Assembly: GCA_963978545.1 (NCBI GenBank)
Contig: CAXBTE010000018.1
Span: 124,001-188,000, forward strand
Source of the DNA: Linyphia triangularis
Lineage: Eukaryota > Arthropoda > Arachnida > Araneae > Linyphiidae
Reading direction: 5' to 3'
DNA: 64,000 nt
In this document: positions 45,353 through 57,578 of the stretch, one piece after another
Numbering within the stretch: the first letter of the stretch is position 1
Layout: each line of letters opens with the position of its first letter
Program-made: the position numbers and the translations under genes
The notes under the pieces: generated by a model
Told to the model about the DNA's origin: nothing
Databases searched by the model: none
What the model saw: the letters and a program-made list of their open reading frames with translations, nothing else

Positions 45353-46956
45353 CTAATTAATAAAAGATAAACATTCATTTGGGGCGAAGCTCTAGAAATT
45401 TGCTTTTCAACTTCGTCCCGTAGTGTTGAAAAAGATTGCGTTGTTAGTCAAGAATTTTAAAATTCCCGGTGCCATTTTAGTAAAAGTAGTCGTTTTCACA
45501 CTCACTGATTGAAATAATAAGTCGCAGATAGATATGACATTTGCTGCAATGACGGTTCAACTAGAAAGACGCAAATGGCTTGAACAAAGCTTATAAGGGA
45601 TCAGACGATTTCGTTGACTTTTTATTTTGGTGTGGCAACAATTGAACACTAGAGGACGCTGCATACGGAAAGATCTCTTGAGTTTGCTTTGCCATGATTT
45701 ACAGGCATATGCGAGCCAATTGAAATGAAAATATTCAACTGGACTTGATATCAGTTTTAGAACATGGAATTTTTGACATTCGCTCTTTCTTTGTCCCTAA
45801 CTGATGGTGCTTGACAACTTTTTCCAGGCTTCCGGTATTATTTGCCATATTGAAAAAGTGATAAAATAGGGTATATTTGAAAAACATTGGACTTTAGGAG
45901 AAGTTACATTTTAGGATTCTCTTACTACCTGTTTAAATTTTGAACGGACCTTCTTTTCTTTTTTTAGAGTCTGATCGAAATGAGAGAATTGTTGTTTGAA
46001 GCTTTTCGGATGGAAATTTAACAGGCGCATCTTGACCGAAATTTCAGATATAGGGGAAACATCTTAGATGGAAAATTACTTCATTTATTTGTTATTAAGT
46101 CTGAATTTAAAACTGCTATTCTCGTACTATGTATCTAAATTAACTTGGCAAGTATTGGCTCATAAACGATTTAAATATTCAATAACTTTTGTAATGAATG
46201 ACGAGGTGAATATTACATTACTTCTGAAATTTTGCATGCCCACCACCTTCCCGGCCTTCAAATTGCATTCGTCTCTCTCAAAAGCAAAACGTATCCTATT
46301 GGAGTAGATTTGCAGTACATGTTGGAAAATGCATATCAGCAATTTGAGAACTTTCGCTGGAACAACAGCGCCAAATTCGCCTGTGGTGGCTGAAAGTTGA
46401 ATTCTTTATCTCTTCCAAACTTCGAGTTCTCTTCGTTTGAGAAGGTATGTGAACCAATATTGGTCGTGATTTGCCAGTTTTTATGCAGAGAGGGCGAAAG
46501 ACTGCCCGTTCAATTTGAATCACGTTATTGACATTGCAACAGAAACTGCAATAAAAAAGTTACGTATACTTTACTTCATTTATTAAAGAAATAATACTTA
46601 TCCGAAGGTTTTAAATTATCCATTTCAATTTAAATGACTTTTTTTGAAGATGTAGTTTTGTATTACATGGCTGTAAGGTGAGAACTTGGCGTAAACTTTT
46701 GCTTAACCACATGATTGCAAAGTAGTACATGGCTTGTCCAAAGTAAAGACAGAAAAAGAAAGAAAAAAAAAATGAATGCCAAAATGTGATGATTGTATTT
46801 CTACCAAAGAGAAATGAAGTGTTTTGTAGCTAGAGAGTAATAATATCACAAGTCGTACTTAGAAAAGCTGCACAAGTGTAAAAAGGCACTATCCATCAAC
46901 CACCACTTTTAAAGTAACTCCATTTAATATTTAAACACGACTTTCCATGTCTCGTT

Positions 46957-47100
46957 AGCTTTGCGCAGAGGCAGTGTCATAGCCAATGAGGTTCTACCGA
47001 GGCGTGACTATTGCTAGTTGAAAACTTTTCCCAATACCCCGCCATGTGGACGTGAAATACCGTCCGCAAAGGCAATTTTTGGAAACCTCTTCGGAGGTTT
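46957..47100 (+). ncRNA. U4: U4 spliceosomal snRNA, unit 6
   Basis: Complete copy. Unlike the U3 of the same unit it keeps its promoter region, because the LINE lies about 1.8 kb upstream. Confidence 0.97.
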
Positions 47101-48172
47101 ATGACTCTAAAATAGAATTTCAATATTTCCTTGCATGCTGCACTTGGGTGTCCCCTGGAGAAATTTACCTAAGTCGCAAATACCTCTAGATTGATTTCTA
47201 ACATCTTCATATATACAGGGTCGTCATAATTAAAGTGATGGTTCTCAGCGTGATCTATTTGCGAAAATAGCGCCACATTTTGTTTGAAGATTAAACAAGA
47301 AGAGGGACCGCAGGATTACGAGAAAAAAGACTTCTGTTCCCAAAGTAACTGTGTAGTAAAAAATGAGAGTTTTAAGAAATACAGAATCAATACTGAAATG
47401 AAATAACCTTTTTACTTAGCTCGCTTAACGACTTTATGCAAGCTCGAAATAGCAACAAATTTAAAAAGCGAAAAATTAACATAAATAGTGATAAAGTCTA
47501 TTCATCTGCAAATTCACTGTGTCCCAGAGAAAGCAGCAGCAGCAGAAGTTAAATCGAATTTCCCATTGCATCCTTTGACACAGTGCGAGTTTCTTGTTCT
47601 TGTGTTGCTTTAGCATACACTCCAACTGCTACGGAATTTCCGTAGTTGCTACGGAAATTAGTTGTAAACTACGGAATTACGGACGTATAGCAAAAAAACT
47701 ACGGATCGGAATGAAATCGCTGTAAATATCATTTTGCTCGATTTCCCGCTCAATATTTTCCGCACTTTTAAGAAGATGCAAAAAAAATAATAATAATTTC
47801 CTCTCCTCTCCTTGAAAAGGAGGACGATCGTTTTGTCGAAGTGACGTCACGTCACATTTCGTATATTTTTTTGTGCGAAGCGAAGTGAGTTAAATAAAAT
47901 AGTTTGAAGAAGAAAAACTTGAACCGTGATCGTGATCCAAATTTTCAAAGCGCATCAGATCAGATTTCGAATTGTTTTTAATACATGAACGTGATTATAA
48001 TGGATTGTTATTTAAAATGACCTAATCCGGCTTCCGATGTGGAAAAGCCATGCAAGAAGAGGACAAATAATCAAAGATTTCGAGATTTTTAAGCATTTAA
48101 AAAAGATTTGACGAGCATTTAAAAAGGATATTTCCGTTCGGACATGCGAAATCGCGATGTCTTATTAAATTA

Positions 48173-48363
48173 AAGCTTGGCGTCCACTAGAGTTAAACAG
48201 TGCAGAGCAGAGCGGAGTGGATTCGAGCCAAATTACAAGTCTGTCAACGTCCATTGTAGCACGAGCCTCCTGCTACAGTAGACGTTGGCAGCCTTGTAAT
48301 TGGCTCTTGTCCACTCCGCTCTGCACTGCTCTGCACTGTTCAACTATAGTGGACGCCAAGCTT
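48173..48363. repeat. 191-bp palindromic element, unit 7
   Basis: Full copy flanked by TA, same arms as unit 1. Confidence 0.8.
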
Positions 48364-49861
48364 TAGGGTAATGTTTTTTGTAATTTACCTGTTGCCAATT
48401 CGTTTTTAAAAGACAGATTTATATTTAAAATTAAATATCACAGGAATTCATTAAAAATCCCGGATTATATCCGATTTAAAAAAAAAAAAAAAAAACTTAG
48501 GTAGGTTGTGAAAAGTTCTTAACATTCATTATATCAATTTTACACTATTATAAATTTCAGTGGTTTTGGAAGTGGGGAGACGCGTGGGTATGTTCTTGAA
48601 AAGTGAGGGGACGCGTCACCCCGCGTCTACCCACACTTCTACCACTGGCCACCCTGGGCATATAGCTATTCATGGCTTGTCTTAAGGAAGGTTTCATTGG
48701 ATTAGAAGAGGCTACATTGTGGGTAGATTTCATTGGAAATTTTTTAAACACGGGATAAAACATGCTAGAAGCGCAAAATTTCGCCACTTTGTTTTCTTAA
48801 AAGGCAGAATGTAAGACATTTCAGAACCAACCCATGATTCTCTTAATTTTCAAAGTTCATTATTAGTAAGGATCCACATCCGGGAGATTCCATTTCGTAT
48901 TCCAGTGAACCTGAATACATGTAAGAGGCAATTTCCCCCCCCCCCCCCATAAACAGGATTACATTATAATGAAGTAAAATAACGAACCTCTTTTTGTCTG
49001 TGAAAAGAATAATTTATAAGCGCGTTATTATTATATATTTTAACTGCAATTTTTAATATTCAAATTGGATTCCTCGAAAAGTATTTATTACGAGTTAAAA
49101 TAGGCAATTTATTTTCAAACATCTGAACAACGTGTATAGAAATCAACAATTTTAAATTTGCAAAAGCGGTTTTTAACATCTTGTTTTTTTAATCGATTAA
49201 TAAAATGTTGTTTCGCTCCATATTAAAGAGATAACCATAGTATCATTGATTTGTGTACGATTCGATTTCAAGTTGCTGCGATTAGTTTCCAAGTTTGAAT
49301 TAAAACTGAACATTTTATCATCCTTTTTTAAATCTTTCAAATTTGTTTTGTTTGTCCACAATCACTTACTAGTTTATAGGATTGTTTCAATCCTACTTAA
49401 ATCCCTTTATCCTAAGAGACGTGGCAAACTACTTATGCTTCGATAAAAATGGGCACTTTATCCTGATTATATTCAGATTATTTTGAGATAATGTTTGATA
49501 TTTTTTTTTTAAATAAATAAAATAGTTATTTCGATCAGGAAACAGTTTTTCTATAACTAAATTTCTCAAGCCTTGAATGGAAAAGTGAGGTTTAATAATT
49601 ATGCGAAAATATGTCCTTTGTCTTTTATGTGGCGGCATCATCCCTCATTGAGCTTATTGTTACACCTCTCTCTTTTTTATATACTACGCGTGCTCTAATA
49701 GTACCATGGTAAATGTCAAGGTTTTAAGAGTTATCAATTACCCCGCGTAATCATTGTTTTTGCTTTTTAATGTAATCAAAACTTAACAAATGTGTATTGC
49801 ATTTGAAATAAGGTTGGTTTTCTTAAGTACCCAAGTTTTTTTTAAAATTATAAATGCTACT

Positions 49862-49921
49862 ACCACCACTACATTATTTTTAGTACAAATACATAAAAGC
49901 ACGGGAAATGCTGCTAAAGTT
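49862..49921 (+). promoter_or_regulatory. Orphan U3 promoter facing the LINE 5' end, unit 7
   Basis: Same arrangement as in unit 6: PSE-like octamer at 49863-49870, expected start at 49922, LINE from 49925. Confidence 0.55.
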
Positions 49922-49924
49922 AAG
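49915..49924 (+). repeat. 10-bp LINE target duplication TAAAGTTAAG, unit 7, left
   Basis: Identical to the right copy at 55616-55625 and to the unit 6 pair. Confidence 0.92.
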
Positions 49925-50296
49925 GAAGAGACTGGAAAAATGATAGAAAGATTCAAGGGGAACTATCGACAAGTTTTTCAAGTTAAGCCTAGTTTTAGGC
50001 TTAATTATTCCAACTACTTGGAATATTGGAGTTAACCCTACTTCTGCCACGTGCCTGAATTCCTGATTGGACTGTACGGACAATTCTTACGTAAGATAAT
50101 TCTCCTCTCTATCTTTGCAGAGTTTTGTTTTTATTGAGATTCCGGTATTGCATCCCGGCCAAAGGGCGGCATTGTTTGTCCCTAGTTGGAACAATACCAG
50201 TTACTCAAATTCCTGGAGCGGGCGGCACTTTTCATGTTGGTCAGCGTAAGGGTTTTGAGTGGCTTCTTTCTCTCAATTTGATTCTCATTTTTGTAG

Positions 50297-50734
50297 ATTT
50301 TATTTCTAACTTTTGCTATCAAGGCGTCTGAGCAGAACAAACTCCACCTCATCGAGAATTTAGTCGGACAATTACTTAAGCTTTTGACTGATATTGCTCC
50401 AAGCATTAGTGATCCTAATATTAAATCTGAGTTATTGTTTGGAACTAAAACACTTTCCGATATGACGACTGACATTTTTGGTCCAAACCAAGGCGATGTA
50501 TTAGGCACAAAACCCTGCCTAATCACGACGACACTTTTAAATTTACCTGGTAATGACAACGTCAAATCATATGATATTATCTCTAGCAACCCGCTTATTA
50601 TATGTGAGGATAGCGATGCTAGCTTGGATTTGGAGACTACATCTCTTACCAATTGCACTCCAACAAGGAATCCAACAAGACAATTGAAACAATTTCAACT
50701 GTTGAGACGGCGTCTACTTCGAAGGAAGTTCTAA
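50297..50734 (+). CDS. Open frame preceding and overlapping LINE ORF1 (unit 7)
   Basis: Duplicate of 39819-40256 with the same missing early ATG. Because the copies are products of one duplication, their agreement does not show that this arrangement is functional. Confidence 0.4.
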   Translation: MLFLTFAIKASEQNKLHLIENLVGQLLKLLTDIAPSISDPNIKSELLFGTKTLSDMTTDIFGPNQGDVLGTKPCLITTTLLNLPGNDNVKSYDIISSNPLIICEDSDASLDLETTSLTNCTPTRNPTRQLKQFQLLRRRLLRRKF

Positions 50735-52434
50735 CACAGAGGAAACATCCCAACCAGATTTTTAACAATAGAAATGTTGTTACCCCTTCTAGAGAGATTG
50801 TTAGCAAGCTCTCTGTTCTCCCAAATTCATCAGCAGAAACAGTCAATACCTGTTTCACTAATACTGATATTGACACCTCAGATGACTCAGTACAAGACAA
50901 CTTGAATTGCAGTCACCGTTTTCTTAGAAACAAAAAACGTTTGTTTACTCCAGACGAGTTTAAATCAAAAATAAAAAGTAATAAACAGAAAAAGGCATCT
51001 GTGGCGGCATTACGTACAGCCGAAGTAAACGATTGCACCTTCCCAAATCTTTCAATCATGGGTCCTACTATCCAAACCAAATCTACAGGTCCCGACCAAC
51101 CAGCATTAAATGAAGCTAGTTACACACTCCATTCTCAAGAACATGACTGCAATGTAGCTCAGTCAATAAACACTACTCCGTTGCCTGTTTCAAACACTGA
51201 CACAACTACCACTGGAGAAATTAACCAAACAGAAGAAGTTGAAGACAATGAGGGCTTTGTCCTGGTCACCAACCGCACTAAAACTACTCCCATTATTGTC
51301 AATGACGCTAACACAAACTGGAAGAGCATCAATTCCATGCTAAGAGAAAATGGATTCGTCGGATACGTTGGTAAAACCACTGGCAAAAATTCCTTTAACA
51401 TCAAATCTAGGGATGAGGCTCAACAGAGAGCTATTACCAAACTACTGGATGAACTTAAAATTGAGTACCATTCCTTCACTCTCCCATCTGACAAAGTTCT
51501 TAAAGCAGTTATCAAATCCCTCCCTGCCGACACTGAAGTCGCAGACATCATTGAAGATCTTATCTGCCAAGGTTTTACACCCATCAGGGTAGATCAACTT
51601 TCAAAAAGATCCGAGGGTGATAAAATCCTACTTCCACTCTTCTTAGTTACCCTTGCAAGAGGGGAACATAACAGAAAAATACATAACCTAACTCACCTTC
51701 TTAACTTGAAGATCTCCGTAGAGGGATACAAGGGCAGGAAGGGTATTTCTCAATGTCATAATTGTCAAGCCTTCCTTCACGCTGCATCATCTTGCAGACG
51801 CTCACCCAAATGCGTTAAATGTGCTGGTCCTCATCTAAGCTCTGTTTGCACAAAAACCAGAGATGTCACCCCCACTTGCGCTAACTGCTTAGGTCCTCAC
51901 ACGGCAAACTATTCAGGTTGCCCTAAAAGACCCCCTTTCAATCCCCCTGCAATCAGGCAAAGGCCGGAGGAACACCAAAACACCCAGCCACCTACACGTA
52001 ACCCAGATCAGCCCACCTCCAACAGGACCTTCATAAATACTTCATTGGCAAACCAGCTTACACCAAATGGGACAAATTTTGTTCAAACGTTGTCGAACAC
52101 TAGTCCAACCATGATACCAAGTGAAGTCATTCTACCTATCTCACAAGAACGCGCCACCCCAAGTTGGAGCTCTATTGTTGCAACTCCTTGTCCGACCAAC
52201 TCCATTCCACCGGATGTGCAGACTCCCACTCTCCCCCCTGCTTCCCTTTCTCAGGTGAATGAGCAACCCACCCCCTCTCTCACTAATCTCCAGAAGGCAA
52301 TTGAAGAGGCCAACAAAACTGCCAACAGACTAGCTGATCTGATTCATTGGGTGCAAAACTCAAAAATAATGGAGACCTTCGAGGAAATGAAGACATCCTT
52401 AATTACTCAATCTAACTTTACTGATAATGAATAA
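50653..52434 (+). CDS. ORF1: LINE ORF1 protein (unit 7)
   Basis: Identical in predicted protein to the unit 6 copy, including the three CCHC knuckles, the TTG at the frame start and the first ATG at codon 136 (51058). Confidence 0.85.
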   Translation: MHSNKESNKTIETISTVETASTSKEVLTQRKHPNQIFNNRNVVTPSREIVSKLSVLPNSSAETVNTCFTNTDIDTSDDSVQDNLNCSHRFLRNKKRLFTPDEFKSKIKSNKQKKASVAALRTAEVNDCTFPNLSIMGPTIQTKSTGPDQPALNEASYTLHSQEHDCNVAQSINTTPLPVSNTDTTTTGEINQTEEVEDNEGFVLVTNRTKTTPIIVNDANTNWKSINSMLRENGFVGYVGKTTGKNSFNIKSRDEAQQRAITKLLDELKIEYHSFTLPSDKVLKAVIKSLPADTEVADIIEDLICQGFTPIRVDQLSKRSEGDKILLPLFLVTLARGEHNRKIHNLTHLLNLKISVEGYKGRKGISQCHNCQAFLHAASSCRRSPKCVKCAGPHLSSVCTKTRDVTPTCANCLGPHTANYSGCPKRPPFNPPAIRQRPEEHQNTQPPTRNPDQPTSNRTFINTSLANQLTPNGTNFVQTLSNTSPTMIPSEVILPISQERATPSWSSIVATPCPTNSIPPDVQTPTLPPASLSQVNEQPTPSLTNLQKAIEEANKTANRLADLIHWVQNSKIMETFEEMKTSLITQSNFTDNE

Positions 52435-55225
52435 AGTCATCAATTCCTTTTCTACTCTCATCATAACTGTATGGAACGCCAACAACGTTACAAACAAAAT
52501 GGAAGAACTTAAAAACTTTCTATTTGAAAATTCTATCGACATATGCTTGGTCACTGAGACCCATGCCAAACCATGCAATTCACTTGTGATCCCTAACTAC
52601 CACACATACAGATGTGACAGGATGCACCATAGAGGCGGTGGGTCTGCAATATTCGCTAAAAGATCTCTTTCCACTTCTCTATACAGATCATGTAACCAGT
52701 ATGGGATGGAAGAGACAAATATTATCCTTGAGAGTTTTGGAAGATCCATATACATTTCATGCGTCTACAGCCCTCCAAGTAACAATATCACACAGCAACA
52801 CCTTGATCACCTCATTCCATCCTCACATCCAACCATCCTTGGAGGAGATCTAAACGCCAAAAATTCAATTTGGGGATGTAGAACAACTAATAAAAACGGC
52901 AAAACCATTGGAAATTTACTTGGCAGGGCTAGCCTGAAAGTCGTTGCGCCACTTCAACCAACATATTATCCAGTATTCAGAAACCGCTATCCGGATATCT
53001 TGGATATTATTATCACAAACACAAACATTCCCATTAGTGCTGAAGTTTTAAATGAACTCTCATCAGACCACATGCCTGTCCTTGCTACCTTAGGTAGGGA
53101 AGCACAACGTGCTGAACGCCAAGTTGCTAACACCGATTGGCAACTTTTCAATAATATTCTTACCACCTACCACTGCAGAACGTCTACTACCAGGAGTGAA
53201 AGTTGTACCTCAATGGCACGGGGAGTAACTACCTGGAGGCAGGACGCTATGGTAGAGGGTTCGAACAATCAAATTCTCACTGTAACAGACCTAGATGAAC
53301 GCATCGACTCGCTGTCTATAAAACTGAAGGAAGCTCATGAAGCTGCAACCACTTACAAACCCTTCAAACAGAACTATTTGCTCCTTCCAACTAACACCCG
53401 AAATATCATTAAATATAGGAACTATATAAGAAAGAAATGGCAGCGTACCTGGGACCCAAAATTCAAAACGCTAGTTAATGCACTGAACAAAGAAATTAAA
53501 GAGCTGACAAGGGAAAGCAGAGAATCCAGATGGAATGAAAAAGTAGTCTCCTTAGCTGCGGAGGATAACAGCCTCTGGCAGATGTCCAAAGCACTAAGAA
53601 AAGACAAGAACATTCACAGACCCCTCCAAATTGAAACTGGACTAGTCTTCACTGAATCGGATAAAGCCTCTGCATTTGCGGACTCCTTGGAACTGCAATT
53701 CCAAGAAAATGTAGAACCTACAAACGATACCTTCGAAGAGATCATCCGTAGGAGAGTCAACAACTGGACCGCATCAACACCAGTCCAGGGCTCTATCACC
53801 AAGACAGACCCTGAAGAAATTAAAATCATTATAAGAAAACTTAAAATTCACAAGGCTCCAGGAGGCGATAACATCACAAATCGAATGATTCGGAACGTAC
53901 CTGAATGCATTATCAACAATATCGTTAGTATATGCAACTCGGCTCTCCACCACGCGTACTTTCCACAAAAATGGAAAGAAGCAGTAGTCATACTCGTCCT
54001 AAAGCCAAACAAAAACCCGACCATGCCTTCAAGTTACAGACCGATCAGTCTCCTACCCTGCTTAGCCAAGGTATTCGAGAGGGTTATTCTCAACAGACTG
54101 AAACGGTATCTTTATCATATCCCTGTTGAACAGCACGGCTTCATGCCTGGCCGCTCAACGACCCACCAACTTGTCAGAATCCTGGAATTCACAGGAGAAG
54201 CATTACACAACAAACAATCAACTGCACTCCTTATGTTGGATGTTGCGAAAGCATTTGACCGGGTCTTCCACAAGGGTCTGCTTTTCAAACTAATAAATTT
54301 GGGATTCCCACACGATATTATCCATATAATCAAATCCTACCTTAAGGACAGAACATTCGAAGTCAGAGTTGGCCGCACTTTGTCAGATCCAAGACATATA
54401 AGGGCGGGCGTTCCACAGGGAAGTATTTTAGGCCCTATCCTCTACATATTTTACAACTCCGACTTCCCTGCTTTCAGAGATGATCACAACTCATTGATTG
54501 CATATTACGCTGATGACACAGCAATTGCAGTTAAGTCCATTAATCCAGAACATGCTCTTGAGAAACTGAATGACAAAATACCAGAAATTGAGGAATGGTG
54601 CGCCAAGTGGAAGGTGGCAATCAACGCTTCCAAATCTCAAATTCTTGTAATTAAGGCCAGACGTAAAAGAACTGTAACTAATACAAATGTCTACCTCTTT
54701 GGGGAGAAGATTCCTAAAGTAAAATCGGCCAAATACCTTGGACTTACAATCTCAGATAACCTAACATGGAAGAAACATATTCAAAATGTAGCAGGTAAAG
54801 CTGCGGGTGCTATGAATAAACTCAGACCACTTCTTGGGCGCCGTTCGAAACTTGGACTACACCTTAAGAAAAGACTTTACGAAACAACTATAAGACCTGT
54901 CTTCTCGTATGCATCACCAGCTTGGGTAACAGCCAACAAAACAGATATTAAACGTCTACAAACAGCTCAGAATAAGATCCTTAGAGAAATGGTTGGGGCC
55001 ACCCGCTACATTAGAAATGTCTTGATACATAAAGACCTAAAAATCGACACTGTTGAGCAATTCCTTGCAAAACAGAACATTAACTTCTATAAGAAGGCTC
55101 AAGGCGAGTCCTCCATAATTAAAGACAATATCTCTTACGAAATTCTATTGGAAGATAGGATGCATCGTCCCTTTGCTGCCTTTGCTCTCTCGGATGCTAT
55201 GCTGACAAAAGCTTTTCAATCCTAG
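52427..55225 (+). CDS. ORF2: LINE ORF2 protein: endonuclease and reverse transcriptase (unit 7)
   Basis: Identical in predicted protein to the unit 6 copy: 932 residues, GGDLNAK and SDH in the endonuclease and YADD in the reverse transcriptase, overlapping the ORF1 stop by 8 bases. Two intact copies in tandem mean this locus could be a source of active elements if transcribed. Confidence 0.95.
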   Translation: MNKVINSFSTLIITVWNANNVTNKMEELKNFLFENSIDICLVTETHAKPCNSLVIPNYHTYRCDRMHHRGGGSAIFAKRSLSTSLYRSCNQYGMEETNIILESFGRSIYISCVYSPPSNNITQQHLDHLIPSSHPTILGGDLNAKNSIWGCRTTNKNGKTIGNLLGRASLKVVAPLQPTYYPVFRNRYPDILDIIITNTNIPISAEVLNELSSDHMPVLATLGREAQRAERQVANTDWQLFNNILTTYHCRTSTTRSESCTSMARGVTTWRQDAMVEGSNNQILTVTDLDERIDSLSIKLKEAHEAATTYKPFKQNYLLLPTNTRNIIKYRNYIRKKWQRTWDPKFKTLVNALNKEIKELTRESRESRWNEKVVSLAAEDNSLWQMSKALRKDKNIHRPLQIETGLVFTESDKASAFADSLELQFQENVEPTNDTFEEIIRRRVNNWTASTPVQGSITKTDPEEIKIIIRKLKIHKAPGGDNITNRMIRNVPECIINNIVSICNSALHHAYFPQKWKEAVVILVLKPNKNPTMPSSYRPISLLPCLAKVFERVILNRLKRYLYHIPVEQHGFMPGRSTTHQLVRILEFTGEALHNKQSTALLMLDVAKAFDRVFHKGLLFKLINLGFPHDIIHIIKSYLKDRTFEVRVGRTLSDPRHIRAGVPQGSILGPILYIFYNSDFPAFRDDHNSLIAYYADDTAIAVKSINPEHALEKLNDKIPEIEEWCAKWKVAINASKSQILVIKARRKRTVTNTNVYLFGEKIPKVKSAKYLGLTISDNLTWKKHIQNVAGKAAGAMNKLRPLLGRRSKLGLHLKKRLYETTIRPVFSYASPAWVTANKTDIKRLQTAQNKILREMVGATRYIRNVLIHKDLKIDTVEQFLAKQNINFYKKAQGESSIIKDNISYEILLEDRMHRPFAAFALSDAMLTKAFQS

Positions 55226-55615
55226 GTGCACGCACACCTCAGGTTCTTATTATACAAACTTACTACAAACCGTCTAGTACCTTCTGTGAAAGTTGTATCG
55301 TTCTGGTACGAGTAGTAGCCTGGAGACGGAATGTAGTGAGGGAGTGTATGTACTTATTTTAGGGATTCATATCCCTATTTTTGATTTCCATATTTAATCA
55401 AGTATTAGACTTTTTTCTAGATTGTCACTCTGACAAAGTTGATGTCCTGTTCTGTCCCCGTTCTGTCCTGTTTTATGTTTTTTCTCACTTATTTTCTATG
55501 TTAACCCCGATTATACAAATTAGATAATGCCACTCGGCAACCATCAGATGTAGAGGTATACAGTCGCTTCGCGACGAACACCTTGCCAAACCTAATATTC
55601 AAGTTCAAGTTCAAG
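55226..55615 (+). other. LINE 3' UTR with TTCAAG repeats (unit 7)
   Basis: Same as 44748-45137, ending in TTCAAG x3 directly before the target duplication. Confidence 0.75.
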
Positions 55616-55625
55616 TAAAGTTAAG
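55616..55625 (+). repeat. 10-bp LINE target duplication TAAAGTTAAG, unit 7, right
   Basis: It precedes and overlaps the first three bases of the unit 7 U3 gene. Confidence 0.92.
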
Positions 55626-55830
55626 ATCATACTTCATAGGATCATTTCTATAGTATGATTAGCGTGTTCACTCACCGAACATCGCAGAAAACCCAACCAC
55701 GATGATGTGAGATGGGGCTTCTGCCTGAGCGTGAAAGCGGCGAATCAACTGCTTGTCGGTTGCTTTGCCATTGATGATCGCACCTTTCTTTATTGTAAAG
55801 AGAGGATGGCAGGAACTCGATCTGAGTGGT
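55623..55830 (+). ncRNA. U3: U3 small nucleolar RNA, unit 7, cut from its promoter by a LINE
   Basis: Same situation as in unit 6: an intact U3 body with all boxes, preceded by the LINE 3' end and the duplicated TAAAGTTAAG at 55616-55625. The separated candidate promoter is at 49863-49870. Confidence 0.92.
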
Positions 55831-57434
55831 CTAATTAATAAAAGATAAACATTCATTTGGGGCGAAGCTCTAGAAATTTGCTTTTCAACTTCGTCCCGTA
55901 GTGTTGACAAAGATTGCGTTGTTAGTCAAGAATTTTAAAATTCCCGGTGCCATTTTAGTAAAAGTAGTCGTTTTCACACTCACTGATTGAAATAATAAGT
56001 CGCAGATAGATATGACATTTGCTGCAATGACGGCTCAACTAGAAAGACGCAAATGGCTTGAACAAAGCTTATAAGGGATCAGACGATTTCGTTGACTTTT
56101 TATTTTGGTGTGGCAACAATTGAACACTAGAGGACGCTGCATACGGAAAGATCTCTTGAGTTTGCTTTGCCATGATTTACAGGCATATGCGAGCCAATTG
56201 AAATGAAAATATTCAACTGGACTTGATATCAGTTTTAGAACATGGAATTTTTGACATTCGCTCTTTCTTTGTCCCTAACTGATGGTGCTTGACAACTTTT
56301 TCCAGGCTTCCGGTATTATTTGCCATATTGAAAAAGTGATAAAATAGGGTATATTTGAAAAACATTGGACTTTAGGAGAAGTTACATTTTAGGATTCTCT
56401 TACTACCTGTTTAAATTTTGAACGGACCTTCTTTTCTTTTTTTAGAGTCTGATCGAAATGAGAGAATTGTTGTTTGGAGCTCTTTGGATGGAAATTTAAC
56501 AGGCGCATCTTGACCGAAATTTCAGAAATAGGGGAAACATCTTAGATGGAAAATTACTTCATTTATTTGTTATTAAGTCTGAATTTAAAACTGCTATTCT
56601 CGTACTATGTATCTAAATTAACTTGGCAAGTATTGGCTCATAAACGATTTAAATATTCAATAACTTTTGTAATGAATGACGAGGTGAATATTACATTACT
56701 TCTGAAATTTTGCATGCCCACCACCTTCCCGGCCTTCAAATTGCATTCGTCTCTCTCAAAAGCAAAACGTATCCTATTGGAGTTGATTTGCAGTACATGT
56801 TGGAAAATGCATATCAGCAATTTGAGAACTTTCGCTGGAACAACAGCGCCAAATTCGCCTGTGGTGGCTGAAAGTTGAATTCTTTATCTCTTCCAAACTT
56901 CGAGTTCTCTTCGTTTGAGAAGGTATGTGAACCAATATTGGTCGTGATTTGCCAGTTTTTATGCAGAGAGGGCGAAAGACTGCCCGTTCAATTTGAATCA
57001 CGTTATTGACATTGCAACAGAAACTGCAATAAAAAAGTTACGTATACTTTACTTCATTTATTAAAGAAATAATACTTATCCGAAGGTTTTAAATTATCCA
57101 TTTCAATTTAAATGACTTTTTTTGAAGATGTAGTTTTGTATTACATGGCTGTAAGGTGAGAACTTGGCGTAAACTTTTGCTTAACCACATGATTGCAAAG
57201 TAGTACATGGCTTGTCCAAAGTAAAGACAGAAAAAGAAAGAAAAAAAAAATGAATGCCAAAATGTGATGATTGTATTTCTACCAAAGAGAAATGAAGTGT
57301 TTTGTAGCTAGAGAGTAATAATATCACAAGTCGTACTTAGAAAAGCTGCACAAGTGTAAAAAGGCACTATCCATCAACCACCACTTTTAAAGTAACTCCA
57401 TTTAATATTTAAACACGACTTTCCATGTCTCGTT

Positions 57435-57578
57435 AGCTTTGCGCAGAGGCAGTGTCATAGCCAATGAGGTTCTACCGAGGCGTGACTATTGCTAGTTGAA
57501 AACTTTTCCCAATACCCCGCCATGTGGACGTGAAATACCGTCCGCAAAGGCAATTTTTGGAAACCTCTTCGGAGGTTT
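57435..57578 (+). ncRNA. U4: U4 spliceosomal snRNA, unit 7
   Basis: Complete copy with intact upstream region despite the LINE in the same unit. Confidence 0.97.

Larger units (their letters stand above)
36944..47417 (+). repeat. Tandem array unit 6, interrupted by a LINE
   Basis: Array sequence runs from 36944 to 39446 and resumes at 45138. Without the LINE and its 10-bp duplication the unit is 4,773 bp. A one-base loss just upstream (ACAAATGTG for ACAAGATGTG near 39310) is shared only with unit 7. The part downstream of U3 has several private changes, for example GAAGCTTTTCGG near 45999 and a G-to-A creating TAG near 46304. Confidence 0.98.
49925..55615 (+). mobile_element. Jockey-clade non-LTR retrotransposon (5,691 bp), unit 7
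   Basis: Same length, ends and target duplication as the unit 6 copy. The predicted ORF1 and ORF2 proteins are identical in the two copies. One base difference was seen, in the 5' region (CCAACTACTT at about 50011 against CCAACCACTT at about 39533). It arose by duplication of the LINE-bearing unit, not by a second insertion. Confidence 0.95.
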
